Source: Flavobacterium gelatinilyticum
Lineage (GTDB): Bacteria; Bacteroidota; Bacteroidia; Flavobacteriales; Flavobacteriaceae
NCBI RefSeq assembly: GCF_027111295.1
Contig: NZ_CP114287.1
Location: 620,001-684,000, forward strand
Reading direction: 5' to 3'
DNA: 64,000 nt
Below, in pieces: positions 1 through 8,493 of this stretch. Positions within the stretch are counted from its first letter, which is position 1, and each line of letters opens with the position of its first letter. Both the position numbers and the translations under genes were made by a program. The notes beneath the pieces are model-generated. The model had not been told where the DNA came from. It saw only the letters and a list, made by a program, of their open reading frames with translations, and ran no database searches.

Positions 1-426
1 GTTGGGAATGGAAGTTCAATTTCATTTATTTTGGAAGCTGACCATAAAAAAATATTATTTTTAGCTGATGCCCATGCCGAACCAATTATAGAGCAGTTGC
101 AACTTTTATACCCGGGTCAGGACAAACTTTTCTTTGATGCTGTTAAGGTGGGGCATCATGGCAGTTTAGCCAACAACCCTCGAAAGCTTTATGATTACAT
201 AGATAGTCCACTATACCTCATATCAACAAATGGCGAACATCCTTCTCATGCTCATCCTGATATAGAGACACTTGCTTTTATAATCAACAGACCGCTTCCT
301 GAAAACTTAACCAGCAGAAAATTGTTTTTTAATTATGCTCCAAAAAACTTGGCAGGTATTTTCGATGATAATTTGAAAGAAAAATTAAATTATACTACTG
401 AAGTTTCTAATAAAATTGATCTTTAA
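1..426 (+). CDS. Lamassu-type MBL-fold hydrolase (LmuA effector), 5' end cut by the window
   Basis: The reading frame is open from base 1, so only the C-terminal part is present and no true start is visible. The visible residues read like the second half of a ComEC/Rec2-type metallo-beta-lactamase domain. A G-N-G-S-S-I strand comes first, then a strand ending L-A-D-A-H, which matches the usual metal-binding GDA/ADA position, then K-V-G-H-H-G-S with the paired His, then a late S-H-A-H-P segment. MBL hydrolases of this kind act as effectors in Lamassu (hydrolase-protease subtype) and ABC-three-component defence systems. The stop overlaps the next start by one base (TAATG), so the gene is translationally coupled to the protease. 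Its substrate is not evident. Confidence is high for the fold and moderate for the defence role. Confidence 0.75.
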   Translation, partial: VGNGSSISFILEADHKKILFLADAHAEPIIEQLQLLYPGQDKLFFDAVKVGHHGSLANNPRKLYDYIDSPLYLISTNGEHPSHAHPDIETLAFIINRPLPENLTSRKLFFNYAPKNLAGIFDDNLKEKLNYTTEVSNKIDL

Positions 427-1715
427 TGACAGAGACTAATCACTTAACAATTTGTACTTGGAAAGTACTTAACAGCGAGAGTATTCCAGAAGGCACAGCT
501 TTTTTTATCTCAGAAAATCTTCTGCTGACATCATTGCATGTAGTTGAAGATTTTGCTGACCAGACATTTTATATTGAAAATAGGGAAAATGCAAAATTTA
601 AAGTCACCGTCAAAGACTCCTGCAAAATTAATGATTTGGCAATTTTAATTACCGAAGAATTTAATTCCGAAAATATAGTAATTCTATGCGATGAAGATCC
701 TTTAATAAGTGCCGAGTGGTCGTCTTTTGGTTTTCCTGCAACAGTAGATGGCTCGAAAGTGGGGTCCAAAATTGCAGGCACTATTTTTAATAAAATAGAC
801 ATTGAACATACTCATGATATTGTACTGGAAACCAATGGTATTGCTCTTCTTAAGGAATTTAGAGGGTTTTCCGGGTCTGGAGTTCTCAACTGTAATCAAT
901 ACGTTACTGCGGTACTTAGGTACAAGGATGTAAATCATTTATGCTCGGTAAGTATAAAAAAAGCTAAAGATTTCCTTATACGTAACAATGTTGCTATTAA
1001 AAATGATGAGCTAGGAGACTTCACTAATTATGTATCTGCGGCCTTTGATTACACATCTGACCCTTTCAAAGGTCTTGGACAGGCCCAAGCTAAAGCTGTT
1101 GCAAAGAAAACTTCTCCGCAAAATATTGCAGTAGGACTCGGTGGAAAGCTGATGGTACCGGAACGTTCCGGGACATTACAACAGATTATAGGTTATTTGA
1201 AAAGCCAGACAGTAATAAACCAGGAATTATGGAGAGCATGGTTAGAATTTTTGACCTACGTTCAATTTCTTAAAGGCGAATATTCAAATATAAATGCAAT
1301 TTGCATCTCTCTTCCTAAAACTGAAGTTTCAAAATTAATTCCAGGAGTTGAAACACCAATTACGCAAGACATAAACTTGACATTACAGTTCTATTTTACT
1401 GAAGAAAAGGTATACTTCGACATTGCTAAAGAGTATATTCTGGAAAAATCATTTGCCGGCACGCTACAAAATAATCAGTGCCATATTTTTCATTCACATA
1501 ACACAATGTTTGGCCTTAATGTGATTAGTGCGGAAGATAAGAAAAAAATTGTATTTAATATTGCAGGCCCACCTGATGCAGGCTTAAATATTGCTGAATC
1601 TATTTACTGCGGTATACTCAGTTTCACAGAACTAAGCAGAAAAGTCACTTCAAGTCAATCGCTTGAAGACATAACCGATAACCTAACGAAAATTTTCACT
1701 GATGCAATTAGTTAA
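426..1715 (+). CDS. Trypsin-like serine protease effector of a Lamassu/ABC-3C system
   Basis: A 429-residue protein with no signal peptide, so probably cytoplasmic. The first 170 residues form a chymotrypsin-fold protease. The catalytic triad is visible as His38 in T-S-L-H-V-V, Asp70 in N-D-L-A-I-L, and Ser149 in G-F-S-G-S-G. The remaining 250 residues are unlike proteases. They probably form the C-terminal domain that couples an effector to the ATPase in ABC-three-component systems. The gene overlaps the MBL gene upstream by 1 base and the middle-component gene downstream by 14 bases, so all four genes should be made together. In Lamassu systems the protease is released or activated when the SMC-like complex senses foreign DNA; that is family knowledge and not visible here. 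Confidence 0.8.
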   Translation: MTETNHLTICTWKVLNSESIPEGTAFFISENLLLTSLHVVEDFADQTFYIENRENAKFKVTVKDSCKINDLAILITEEFNSENIVILCDEDPLISAEWSSFGFPATVDGSKVGSKIAGTIFNKIDIEHTHDIVLETNGIALLKEFRGFSGSGVLNCNQYVTAVLRYKDVNHLCSVSIKKAKDFLIRNNVAIKNDELGDFTNYVSAAFDYTSDPFKGLGQAQAKAVAKKTSPQNIAVGLGGKLMVPERSGTLQQIIGYLKSQTVINQELWRAWLEFLTYVQFLKGEYSNINAICISLPKTEVSKLIPGVETPITQDINLTLQFYFTEEKVYFDIAKEYILEKSFAGTLQNNQCHIFHSHNTMFGLNVISAEDKKKIVFNIAGPPDAGLNIAESIYCGILSFTELSRKVTSSQSLEDITDNLTKIFTDAIS

Positions 1716-2250
1716 ATCCAGACAAACAATAGAAGAACTCTCCAAATTTGATGACTTTTTCAATACCTCAGGAACTGAATGCTGGCAAAAACCTTCCGGA
1801 AGTATCAATTTATATGTCTTCTCAATAATTTACGAAACTGCCGCAGAGCTTGAAAAAAAATATAAAGAACTCAGAGATCACATTGCAGTAAGTTTTCAAA
1901 GCAAAAGAGATAGTCATGCAGAACGCTGGAATTTATACTTGCTGTATTTGGTAAAAGAAGATGTACCTGAAGAGCTTAAACAGATAATACTACAAGATAA
2001 ATTTTCTGCACGAAAAATGGTATGCAGGATCGAAAACAATCAAATTAATGATGATTATATAAAATCCTTAATAGGAAAAACATTAATCGATATCGAAATT
2101 CCGCTGCGTCAAGTATCCACAGATCAACTTGAGCAGGTCATTAATGCCAATCATCCTGAGGTGGCTCAGGCGATACAAGCAATTGGGACGATGACCAATA
2201 GGGATAATTTACAAAATCTAATCAATATCTTAACTGATGAGCAAAATTAA
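1702..2250 (+). CDS. lmuC: Middle component (LmuC-like) of a Lamassu/ABC-3C system
   Basis: A 182-residue soluble protein lying between the protease and the SMC-like ATPase, overlapping both neighbours by 14 bases. It contains a W-N-L-Y-L-L-Y-L strand near residue 72 and an F-S-A-R-K-M-V segment near residue 106. These resemble the E-R-N-x-Y-L and R-K-I-V signatures I associate with ABC-3C middle component proteins. No catalytic motif is visible. In Lamassu complexes LmuC bridges the effector and the LmuB ATPase. The assignment rests mainly on size, position and these short motifs, so a profile search would be needed to name the exact middle-component class. Confidence 0.65.
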   Translation: MQLVKSRQTIEELSKFDDFFNTSGTECWQKPSGSINLYVFSIIYETAAELEKKYKELRDHIAVSFQSKRDSHAERWNLYLLYLVKEDVPEELKQIILQDKFSARKMVCRIENNQINDDYIKSLIGKTLIDIEIPLRQVSTDQLEQVINANHPEVAQAIQAIGTMTNRDNLQNLINILTDEQN

Positions 2251-5200
2251 AAACATTAAGATTGACGACTTTCGCATATATAAAGGAAGCCAAGAATTTA
2301 GTTTTTCTGGTACCGGACCGCTATCGAATCTGATGGTAATTTACGCACCAAACGGTTATGGCAAAACATCTTTTTTTGATGCTGTTGAATGGTGTTATGC
2401 CAGCAAAATAAGAAGATTTGAAACGGATGTGCTAGGCCATGAGATAAACAGAAGGGACTATTCGAGCGGAGACAAGATATTAATTACCAATAGACAAAGT
2501 TTTAAAGAAGGAAGAAGTGGCTCTGTTAAAATTAGCACTGATGATCAGAAAGTTATTGAACGAACTGCCACCGAACGTAAAGGAGTTAGGGTAGATTTTA
2601 AATACGATTATAAAACTGTCAGCTATCTAACTTCTGATTACGATCAGCCAGTACTGGACAGATTAGTTAAAACTAATATTTTAACTCAAGACCAAATCGA
2701 TGAGTTTCTGCGTCATACTAAGCCAGATCAGCGGTTCTTGCAGTTGCAGAACTTTTGGCCAGAAGGAGAGAATGCAATTTCAATTCTGCGTGATTTAGAC
2801 AGCTATGTAAATATGCTGCAAAAGGAAAAAGTTGACCTTCATGGAAGCATAACCCTGGCCGAACAACAAATTAAGGATTTTCTAAATGCCGAAGATCAGA
2901 TACTGCCTTTAAATAAATCAATAAAAGATCTTACAGAGAACTCAAAAACAGGATTAAAAATCGAGGAACTGACAAATAATGTAAACAAGGAGTCTTATCA
3001 GGCTATTTTAGCTACAACACAAACATATATAGAGCGTGCTAAACTTATTGAACGCAACAGTAGCGAGCAAATCGCTGTCTTGCTTAATCTTCAAAAGGAT
3101 TTCACAAATTACCTGCTATGGAAAAAAAACGAACCAATATTAGACGACAATTTCAGTAAATTATCTGAATTGGCAAAATTGCACGCTGATCTTAAATCTC
3201 ACAAAGATGTAGGTAAAGTACTTGATACCAAATTATCCTTTCTTTTAAATTCAAAACAAAAACTCACTCGATTACTCGAATTGATTGATCTTGTTGATGT
3301 CGTTTATAAAACAATTTCGGATCAAAAAGAAATTGTAAAAAACAGCCGTCTCGATATTGACAAACATTTTCATTACTTAGAAGGCTCCCGCAGGGTAATA
3401 CTCGAATTACAATCCACACTCAAAGATTGGATTACGCAACGTGACAGCTTAGACAAAAGCTTATCTGAATGGGACACTGAATTGCAGAAATATAACTTTT
3501 GGAAAGAAGAAACAGAAAAAACTACAAAAAAATTAAAAGAGCTTAATGATTCTTTTGAAGAAAAAGAGGCAAAGATCAGTGCTCAAATTGACAAAAGAAG
3601 CCAGTTTCACGCAATTGAAGAAAAAAGAAATTATGAATATTTGCCTGAAACAGATCAGGAAAAACTTTCTAAGGAACTTGTAGAGCGCAACGATATACTA
3701 TCATTAATTATTACAAATAAAAATGAAATAGAAAAACTTCATTCAGATCTCAACAAGTCTACATCTTTAGATGAAACCTTTGAAAGATTAATAACTTGGG
3801 GAGAAGAATATGTAAAGAATACTGATGCTGATCACTGTCCTCTTTGCGCAACAAAATTTACTGATGTCTCTATTTTGATTAGGGAAATTGAACAACAAAA
3901 ATCAGCAGTTACCGCTACAGATAAATTGAAAGCTGACCTGAATACTGCACTTGCAAGTGAAAAAGATCTTTTGGAAAAATTAGCAGTTCCAAACCAAAAA
4001 ATTGCTCTATATATAAAACATTCTCTCGAACTTTTTCAGAATGAAATTACTTTGCTTCAAACACAGAGAGCACAGATCACGGTTGATATTAGCAACACCA
4101 AAAACAGCTTGGAAAATTCACAGCGCGAAGTCAAGAAGAGTCTTTCAGTGCTACAGCCCGATCTTGATGAAACGGATAATAAAAAAGATTTTGATTTTCA
4201 AAAGATTAAATCTGATATGCAGCTTAAATTATTAGAAATAAGCATAAAATGCAAACGGTTAGAAAACATAGTACAATATAGAAATAATGCAATCTCGACT
4301 TTAGACAATAAAATTTCAATATTGAAAAACAAGATTTCTACAAGTGAAAATACTATAGCAATTTCTCGGGCTGACATTACTTTGATAGAAGCCGAGCAAA
4401 TTAAGTCAGAGTTAAATTTGCCTATCGACACATTTTATAAAAAAATATTAAATAGCAGGCTGTCGGATGTTACAACAGAACATACATCTTTTCAAAATGA
4501 AAAACAGAAAAATATTGATAAAATATTAGAAATACAAAATAACATCAATGCATCTTCAGTCCAAATTTCGGAAGCGGACATTCCCGGTCTTCGCCTTGCA
4601 AAACAAGATGAAATTGCTGAAAATCATCAAAAAATCAACAAATACAAATTAATTTTTAAGTCTTTCTCAGAAATATCCGAACCTACAGTGGATTTTTTTA
4701 CAAAGGAATTAGATAAACTGCAAAAATATCTTGATAATGTTGAAGCTGAAGTGAAAGATCTTGAGGAGCTGTTAATCAATTTGCAAGTTATTGAAAAAAA
4801 TGTTTTAAAAAATTCAACAGAACGGGATATTAAACGATGGCAGGAAAAGATCGGCCCCTTGGATCTGGCGATAGATAAAGTTAAAAACGCTCGAACAACT
4901 TCAAAAAAATATATTAATAATGAAATTAATAATTATTTTAATCAAGACGTAATCAATCAGATTTATTCCAGAATTGAGCCTCATCCAAATCTTAATGAGA
5001 TCAAAATTAATCCAAAAGTCACAGATAAAGGCCCTATATTGGATATAAAGGCTGTGAGTAATGATGAAGAACTTGATCCCTCTTTATATCTAAGTGCTGG
5101 TCAGCTAAATGTCTTGTCGCTAAGTATTTTTTTAGCAAATGCATTTGAAAAGCAAAGTGACGAGATTGATACTATATTTATGGATGATCCAATTCAAAAC

Positions 5201-5392
5201 TTAAGTGATATTAATATGCTTTCCTTCATAGATTTAATCCGCACGATGATTACAAAATATGATCGTCAGATTGTAATATCCTCTCATGATGAAAACTTTT
5301 ATAAATTAATGCGAAATAAGATGCCCTCAGATGAATTTAATGTACGTTATTATGAAATAGAAAGTTTTGGAAAAGCGAGGCATATTCTGTAG
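2237..5392 (+). CDS. lmuB: SMC/Rad50-like ABC ATPase (LmuB-like) of a Lamassu/ABC-3C system
   Basis: A 1,051-residue SMC-type ATPase. The Walker A motif is A-P-N-G-Y-G-K-T at residues 37-44. A long charged coiled coil follows, with a zinc-hook-like C-P-L-C at 534-537 in the middle and a second coiled coil. The C-terminal lobe has the signature L-S-A-G-Q at 952-956, Walker B with I-F-M-D-D-P near 980-985, and an H-loop S-S-H-D with His1017. This is the Rad50 plan, and the hook suggests it dimerises through Zn and clamps DNA. In Lamassu, LmuB senses DNA and controls the LmuA effector. It is the last gene of the operon, overlaps the middle component by 14 bases, and is followed by a clear terminator. 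The family assignment is secure; the trigger is unknown. Confidence 0.88.
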   Translation: MSKIKNIKIDDFRIYKGSQEFSFSGTGPLSNLMVIYAPNGYGKTSFFDAVEWCYASKIRRFETDVLGHEINRRDYSSGDKILITNRQSFKEGRSGSVKISTDDQKVIERTATERKGVRVDFKYDYKTVSYLTSDYDQPVLDRLVKTNILTQDQIDEFLRHTKPDQRFLQLQNFWPEGENAISILRDLDSYVNMLQKEKVDLHGSITLAEQQIKDFLNAEDQILPLNKSIKDLTENSKTGLKIEELTNNVNKESYQAILATTQTYIERAKLIERNSSEQIAVLLNLQKDFTNYLLWKKNEPILDDNFSKLSELAKLHADLKSHKDVGKVLDTKLSFLLNSKQKLTRLLELIDLVDVVYKTISDQKEIVKNSRLDIDKHFHYLEGSRRVILELQSTLKDWITQRDSLDKSLSEWDTELQKYNFWKEETEKTTKKLKELNDSFEEKEAKISAQIDKRSQFHAIEEKRNYEYLPETDQEKLSKELVERNDILSLIITNKNEIEKLHSDLNKSTSLDETFERLITWGEEYVKNTDADHCPLCATKFTDVSILIREIEQQKSAVTATDKLKADLNTALASEKDLLEKLAVPNQKIALYIKHSLELFQNEITLLQTQRAQITVDISNTKNSLENSQREVKKSLSVLQPDLDETDNKKDFDFQKIKSDMQLKLLEISIKCKRLENIVQYRNNAISTLDNKISILKNKISTSENTIAISRADITLIEAEQIKSELNLPIDTFYKKILNSRLSDVTTEHTSFQNEKQKNIDKILEIQNNINASSVQISEADIPGLRLAKQDEIAENHQKINKYKLIFKSFSEISEPTVDFFTKELDKLQKYLDNVEAEVKDLEELLINLQVIEKNVLKNSTERDIKRWQEKIGPLDLAIDKVKNARTTSKKYINNEINNYFNQDVINQIYSRIEPHPNLNEIKINPKVTDKGPILDIKAVSNDEELDPSLYLSAGQLNVLSLSIFLANAFEKQSDEIDTIFMDDPIQNLSDINMLSFIDLIRTMITKYDRQIVISSHDENFYKLMRNKMPSDEFNVRYYEIESFGKARHIL

Positions 5393-5411
5393 ATCTAAAA
5401 TATTTATTTTA

Positions 5412-5452
5412 AAAAAAAACTCCAAAATCCAATGATTTTTGGAGTTTTTTTT
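5412..5452 (+). terminator. Intrinsic terminator of the Lamassu operon
   Basis: The inverted repeat CTCCAAAA / TTTTGGAG with a short loop is flanked by an A-run on the left and a T-run on the right. It starts about 20 bases after the lmuB stop. The flanking A and T runs mean it could also work on the other strand for ptuB, which ends 135 bases away. Confidence 0.8.
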
Positions 5453-5586
5453 GATTAATATATACAATAGCTTATTAAAGCTAAGATCTGTATAATCTAT
5501 TTGACTGTATCAAAAAAACTAATATTATAAATGTCCATTTACCTTCTTAGAATAACAATCCATCATGAAATTACAGATTTGCAAAA

Positions 5587-6294
5587 TTAAATCTGACCGC
5601 CATGCCTCATTAGCCGACTACCAGTAATCGGATCAAATTGTTTGAAATTTTTAAACCTGTCTTGCCATAACAAGTCAATACTATCCAGGACTGTCTGTTC
5701 CCCCTCAAATACTTTACACCAGAGAGAATAAAATCCAATCAATGAGGTTTCAGCGATTTGTTCCGCCATATCTATTCTACATGGATTAGCTATATCATTT
5801 CTTATCTTAGACCAGCGATTATAGGACGACATTGCAGTAATCATGACTTCATCCCTCAGCCTCCATCTTGTATCTGCTTCAGTAGGTGCATCTGCATTGC
5901 CTGGATACCTGTTTAGACCTACTAACTTAATTAAAGCTGCAGCTTGTGAATTTTGAGCAGGTGTCAAATTTGTTCTGACTTCTACAATCCTTTCATCCAG
6001 CGTGTAGTCAAATAATAAATCTGTATTGTCGATATCCGGCCAGAAGTACCCAGTTCTGCTAACATTGTTGTCCGACTTAATGGTGTTGCAATATTTACAG
6101 GAAAGCAAAAAATTGCCCCAATCAAGTTCATCTCCACCATGATGAATCGGATGTACATGTTCCACTTCAATCATATTGTTTGTTCCCATCTCGCAATAAG
6201 AACAATAATATCCAATCTGTTCTGCTAAATCATGTCTGGCATTGCCGTAGGTAGTATAGACAACTGCAGAAGTTCCCTTATCTATTGGCCTCAT
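5587..6294 (-). CDS. ptuB: PtuB-like HNH endonuclease of a Septu system
   Basis: A 235-residue HNH nuclease. A zinc-binding pair C31-x2-C34 precedes the core E-H-V-H-P (His46, His48), then Asn61, then C66-x2-C69 with Asn70. This is the treble-clef His-Me finger layout of anti-phage HNH effectors. Its start lies inside the end of the ATPase gene with a 17-base overlap, so the two are translationally coupled. PtuB with an AAA/ABC-type ATPase is the definition of Septu; the nuclease is held silent by PtuA until infection. No reverse transcriptase is seen next to it, so it is not evidently a retron of the PtuAB type. Assignment is strong from domain and partner. Confidence 0.85.
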   Translation of the reverse strand: MRPIDKGTSAVVYTTYGNARHDLAEQIGYYCSYCEMGTNNMIEVEHVHPIHHGGDELDWGNFLLSCKYCNTIKSDNNVSRTGYFWPDIDNTDLLFDYTLDERIVEVRTNLTPAQNSQAAALIKLVGLNRYPGNADAPTEADTRWRLRDEVMITAMSSYNRWSKIRNDIANPCRIDMAEQIAETSLIGFYSLWCKVFEGEQTVLDSIDLLWQDRFKNFKQFDPITGSRLMRHGGQI

Positions 6295-7588
6295 CTTTAT
6301 TTTTTAGATATTCCTGTAAAATTTTTTCTTCTTCAATAACAGAAAACAATGCTGTATCCGAGCTAAAGGGCTTTGCGGCCTGTTCAAACTTATTTTTTAA
6401 ATCTTCATCCAGTGTGCCATTTTTTATCGCATTGTAGTAAAAAGGCGCTAATTCAAAAAGATCCTGGCGTTTTTTACTCCATTGCGGATTATCTACCTTT
6501 TGATGTATTTCTGCGATATCTTCAATGCTTAAATTTATTCCGCTGTTATTTTCTTTTATGCTGTTATTATGAATAATCAAAAGCTCATTTTCTTCTGTTT
6601 CCTGAATAATAAAAGGAGAGTGAGTGGTGCATATGAATTGGATTTTAGGAAAGGTGGATTTTAAAGCATCCACAATTTTTCGCTGCCATTCAGGATGCAA
6701 ATGCAAGTCAAGTTCATCAATTAGGATAATTCCTTCTGTTTCCAGCAGAGCTCTTTCTTTTAAATGAGGATTCAATGTTGTTGCTTTATATGCAATGTCT
6801 GATATAAGGGCAAAAAAATTGCGGGTACCATCACTTAAATAAGTGAAGGGAAGCACTCTTCCATCAATTAATTCAACTTTTAATCCTTGTGGTTTATCCG
6901 GATCAAACTCAAAATAAAAATTTTTACAATTAGGAAGATGTTTGATAACTGCTTCCTGTACAAGATTCATCGCAATATCTTCAGTTCTTTTTTGAATTTT
7001 TGAAATCTCTTTAGCTTTGAACCATTTATGAAATTGCTTATAAGTTGATTTTGATTCCAGACATTTGTCATAAGCCCGGAAGCGAGAAGCAATATGAACT
7101 TTCGAATCATCATCTTTTTTCAATGATTTCATTTCTTTTGCCTCATCAAAGAGGCGTCCCGTTGCATAATAAGCAAGAAGGGGCAAATTTAAATTCTCTC
7201 CTATAGAAATTGAGTTGTCCAACATTTCTGCATATGAGCTAAGATCTCTTGCATCAGTAGAAGTTGTTCTGTTTTTAATTCCATTTAATGACCTTCTCCA
7301 GCTTAATTGGTTTTTGTCAATCTTTCCATAAGCTTCTACTTCAACTGGGAATTGATATTCCTCAGAAAATTCAAAATTAGCAATACGGACATCATTTTTA
7401 CTGATTCCTTTAGCATATACGTTGCGAACTCCAAGAAAAAAAGACGACATTGCGACAGTGAGAGCTTCTAACAATGCTGTTTTACCGCTGCCATTATCAC
7501 CAATAATAAGATTAAAATTGGAATGAAAATCGACTTCAAGATCTCCATAACCTCTAAAATTTCTTACGTGAAGTTTATCTATTCTCAT
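6278..7588 (-). CDS. ptuA: PtuA-like AAA/ABC ATPase of a Septu system
   Basis: A 436-residue ATPase of the OLD/RecF-like ABC group. Walker A is G-D-N-G-S-G-K-T at residues 30-37. A signature L-S-D-G lies near residue 254, Walker B has I-L-I-D-E-L-D with Asp291 and Glu292, and the H-loop reads T-T-H-S-P-F. No zinc hook and only short helices separate the halves, unlike lmuB next door. It is the first gene of a two-gene minus-strand operon with the HNH nuclease. In Septu, PtuA oligomers bind ATP and keep PtuB inactive. The C-terminal 80 residues are lysine- and glutamate-rich. The start ATG lies 12 codons before the N-F-R-G-Y motif typical of such ATPases, which supports the start chosen. Confidence 0.85.
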   Translation of the reverse strand: MRIDKLHVRNFRGYGDLEVDFHSNFNLIIGDNGSGKTALLEALTVAMSSFFLGVRNVYAKGISKNDVRIANFEFSEEYQFPVEVEAYGKIDKNQLSWRRSLNGIKNRTTSTDARDLSSYAEMLDNSISIGENLNLPLLAYYATGRLFDEAKEMKSLKKDDDSKVHIASRFRAYDKCLESKSTYKQFHKWFKAKEISKIQKRTEDIAMNLVQEAVIKHLPNCKNFYFEFDPDKPQGLKVELIDGRVLPFTYLSDGTRNFFALISDIAYKATTLNPHLKERALLETEGIILIDELDLHLHPEWQRKIVDALKSTFPKIQFICTTHSPFIIQETEENELLIIHNNSIKENNSGINLSIEDIAEIHQKVDNPQWSKKRQDLFELAPFYYNAIKNGTLDEDLKNKFEQAAKPFSSDTALFSVIEEEKILQEYLKNKDEANR

Positions 7589-8026
7589 TATTCTAAATTA
7601 AACGATTTTATATTATGTATTAATTCTTAATAATACCATCCAAAAATCTTGTTGTGGTCAAATTTAGTCAAATTGAAATAATTAACATCGTTGTTTCTTA
7701 ATTAAGTGAAGCAGTTTACCAATCAAATTTTATCTTGATAAGAATTATATTTTTAAGTGTTAGACTTTTTCTTGAATTCAAAAGTCTTCACAGCTTAATT
7801 ACATATTTAAAAATATGATTATTTAATTGATTTAAAGAAGAAACGCTAGAGCTTAATTTACTTACTTTCTGTCATTTAATCAACAATTATCCTACCATTC
7901 GATCAAATTAATATTTTAAAATAACTAGTATCATTCAAACGCTTCCAATTCAAAATAACGATTCAGTTCAGGTTTAATCAGATAAGTCCCCTCCCTAAAT
8001 TTAAACTATAGTAATAGCCAAACCTA
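7589..8026. other. AT-rich intergenic region upstream of ptuA
   Basis: No credible gene is visible. The sequence is very AT-rich and should contain the ptuA promoter, but no TAnnTTTG box stands out on the minus strand. It runs into the structured repeat that starts at 8028. Confidence 0.5.
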
Positions 8027-8027
8027 C

Positions 8028-8120
8028 TAGCCCCGATAGCAGTGGAAATCCTTCTGCGCCGGGGTTCGGCGCAGAAGATTGCAACGGATAGCGGGAAAAA
8101 GCTCCTAAAAAATAATATTA
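8028..8120 (+). repeat. Structured intergenic repeat, copy 1
   Basis: The element begins AGCCCCGATAGC and ends with GATAGCGGG and GCTCC followed by A-rich DNA. The central hairpin is CTTCTGCGCCG / CGGCGCAGAAG, fully paired. Related copies lie at 13646, 15676, 16416 and 44641. It may correspond to the Flavo-1 RNA motif described from flavobacteria, but I cannot check this. Confidence 0.8.
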
Positions 8121-8132
8121 TAAACAATTGAC

Positions 8133-8216
8133 ACGGGACTGGGCACAAAAGACTGCTTCTTGGTTTCACTGCTGCTCAGGTGTAATGCACAGCGGAAAAA
8201 GCTCAAAAAAAAATAT
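8133..8216 (+). repeat. Truncated and rearranged copy of the structured repeat
   Basis: It keeps the right arm GCACAAAAGA, an AGCGGAAAAAGCTC end and an A-run, but lacks the left arm of the central hairpin. It follows copy 1 directly, as the partial copy at 16546 follows copy 4. Confidence 0.5.
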
Positions 8217-8217
8217 C

Positions 8218-8400
8218 AAACCAAAAACAATATCAAACCTAAAAACAAAACACAGCCCGCTCCCACCCAAACCCTCCCGCATCATACCAACATCATTTCC
8301 CCCCACAGCCAAAACCACCTCCTCAACTTCCCCTTCACTCCCCCCAGCTGAAAATTCTGAATAAACCCAAAACCGCCCCAAACCGGCATCCCTCAAACCT
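8218..8400. other. G-poor, C/A-rich stretch between the repeats and the polymerase promoter
   Basis: Over about 180 bases the plus strand has very little G and long runs of C and A, unlike the surrounding DNA. A minus-strand frame is open across it, but it runs into the polymerase gene and looks like no known family. I see no gene or hairpin here. Confidence 0.4.
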
Positions 8401-8474
8401 TCTGTAAAACAAGGAACTTTAAATTTTGTTGCTATTTGTAACATATAAAAATTAAAAAATGTTCTTATCTGTAC

Positions 8475-8482
8475 TAATTTTG
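8475..8482 (+). promoter_or_regulatory. -7 promoter box of the polymerase operon
   Basis: TAATTTTG fits the Bacteroidota -7 consensus TAnnTTTG and lies 11 bases before the first ATG. No TTG is found at the usual distance upstream, so activation may need a factor. A very short leader is implied. Confidence 0.4.
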
Positions 8483-8493
8483 TCCTGTATAAA

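Noticed and set aside
5587..7588. A retron with PtuAB effectors
   Set aside because: No reverse transcriptase frame is found on either side; a stand-alone Septu pair fits better.
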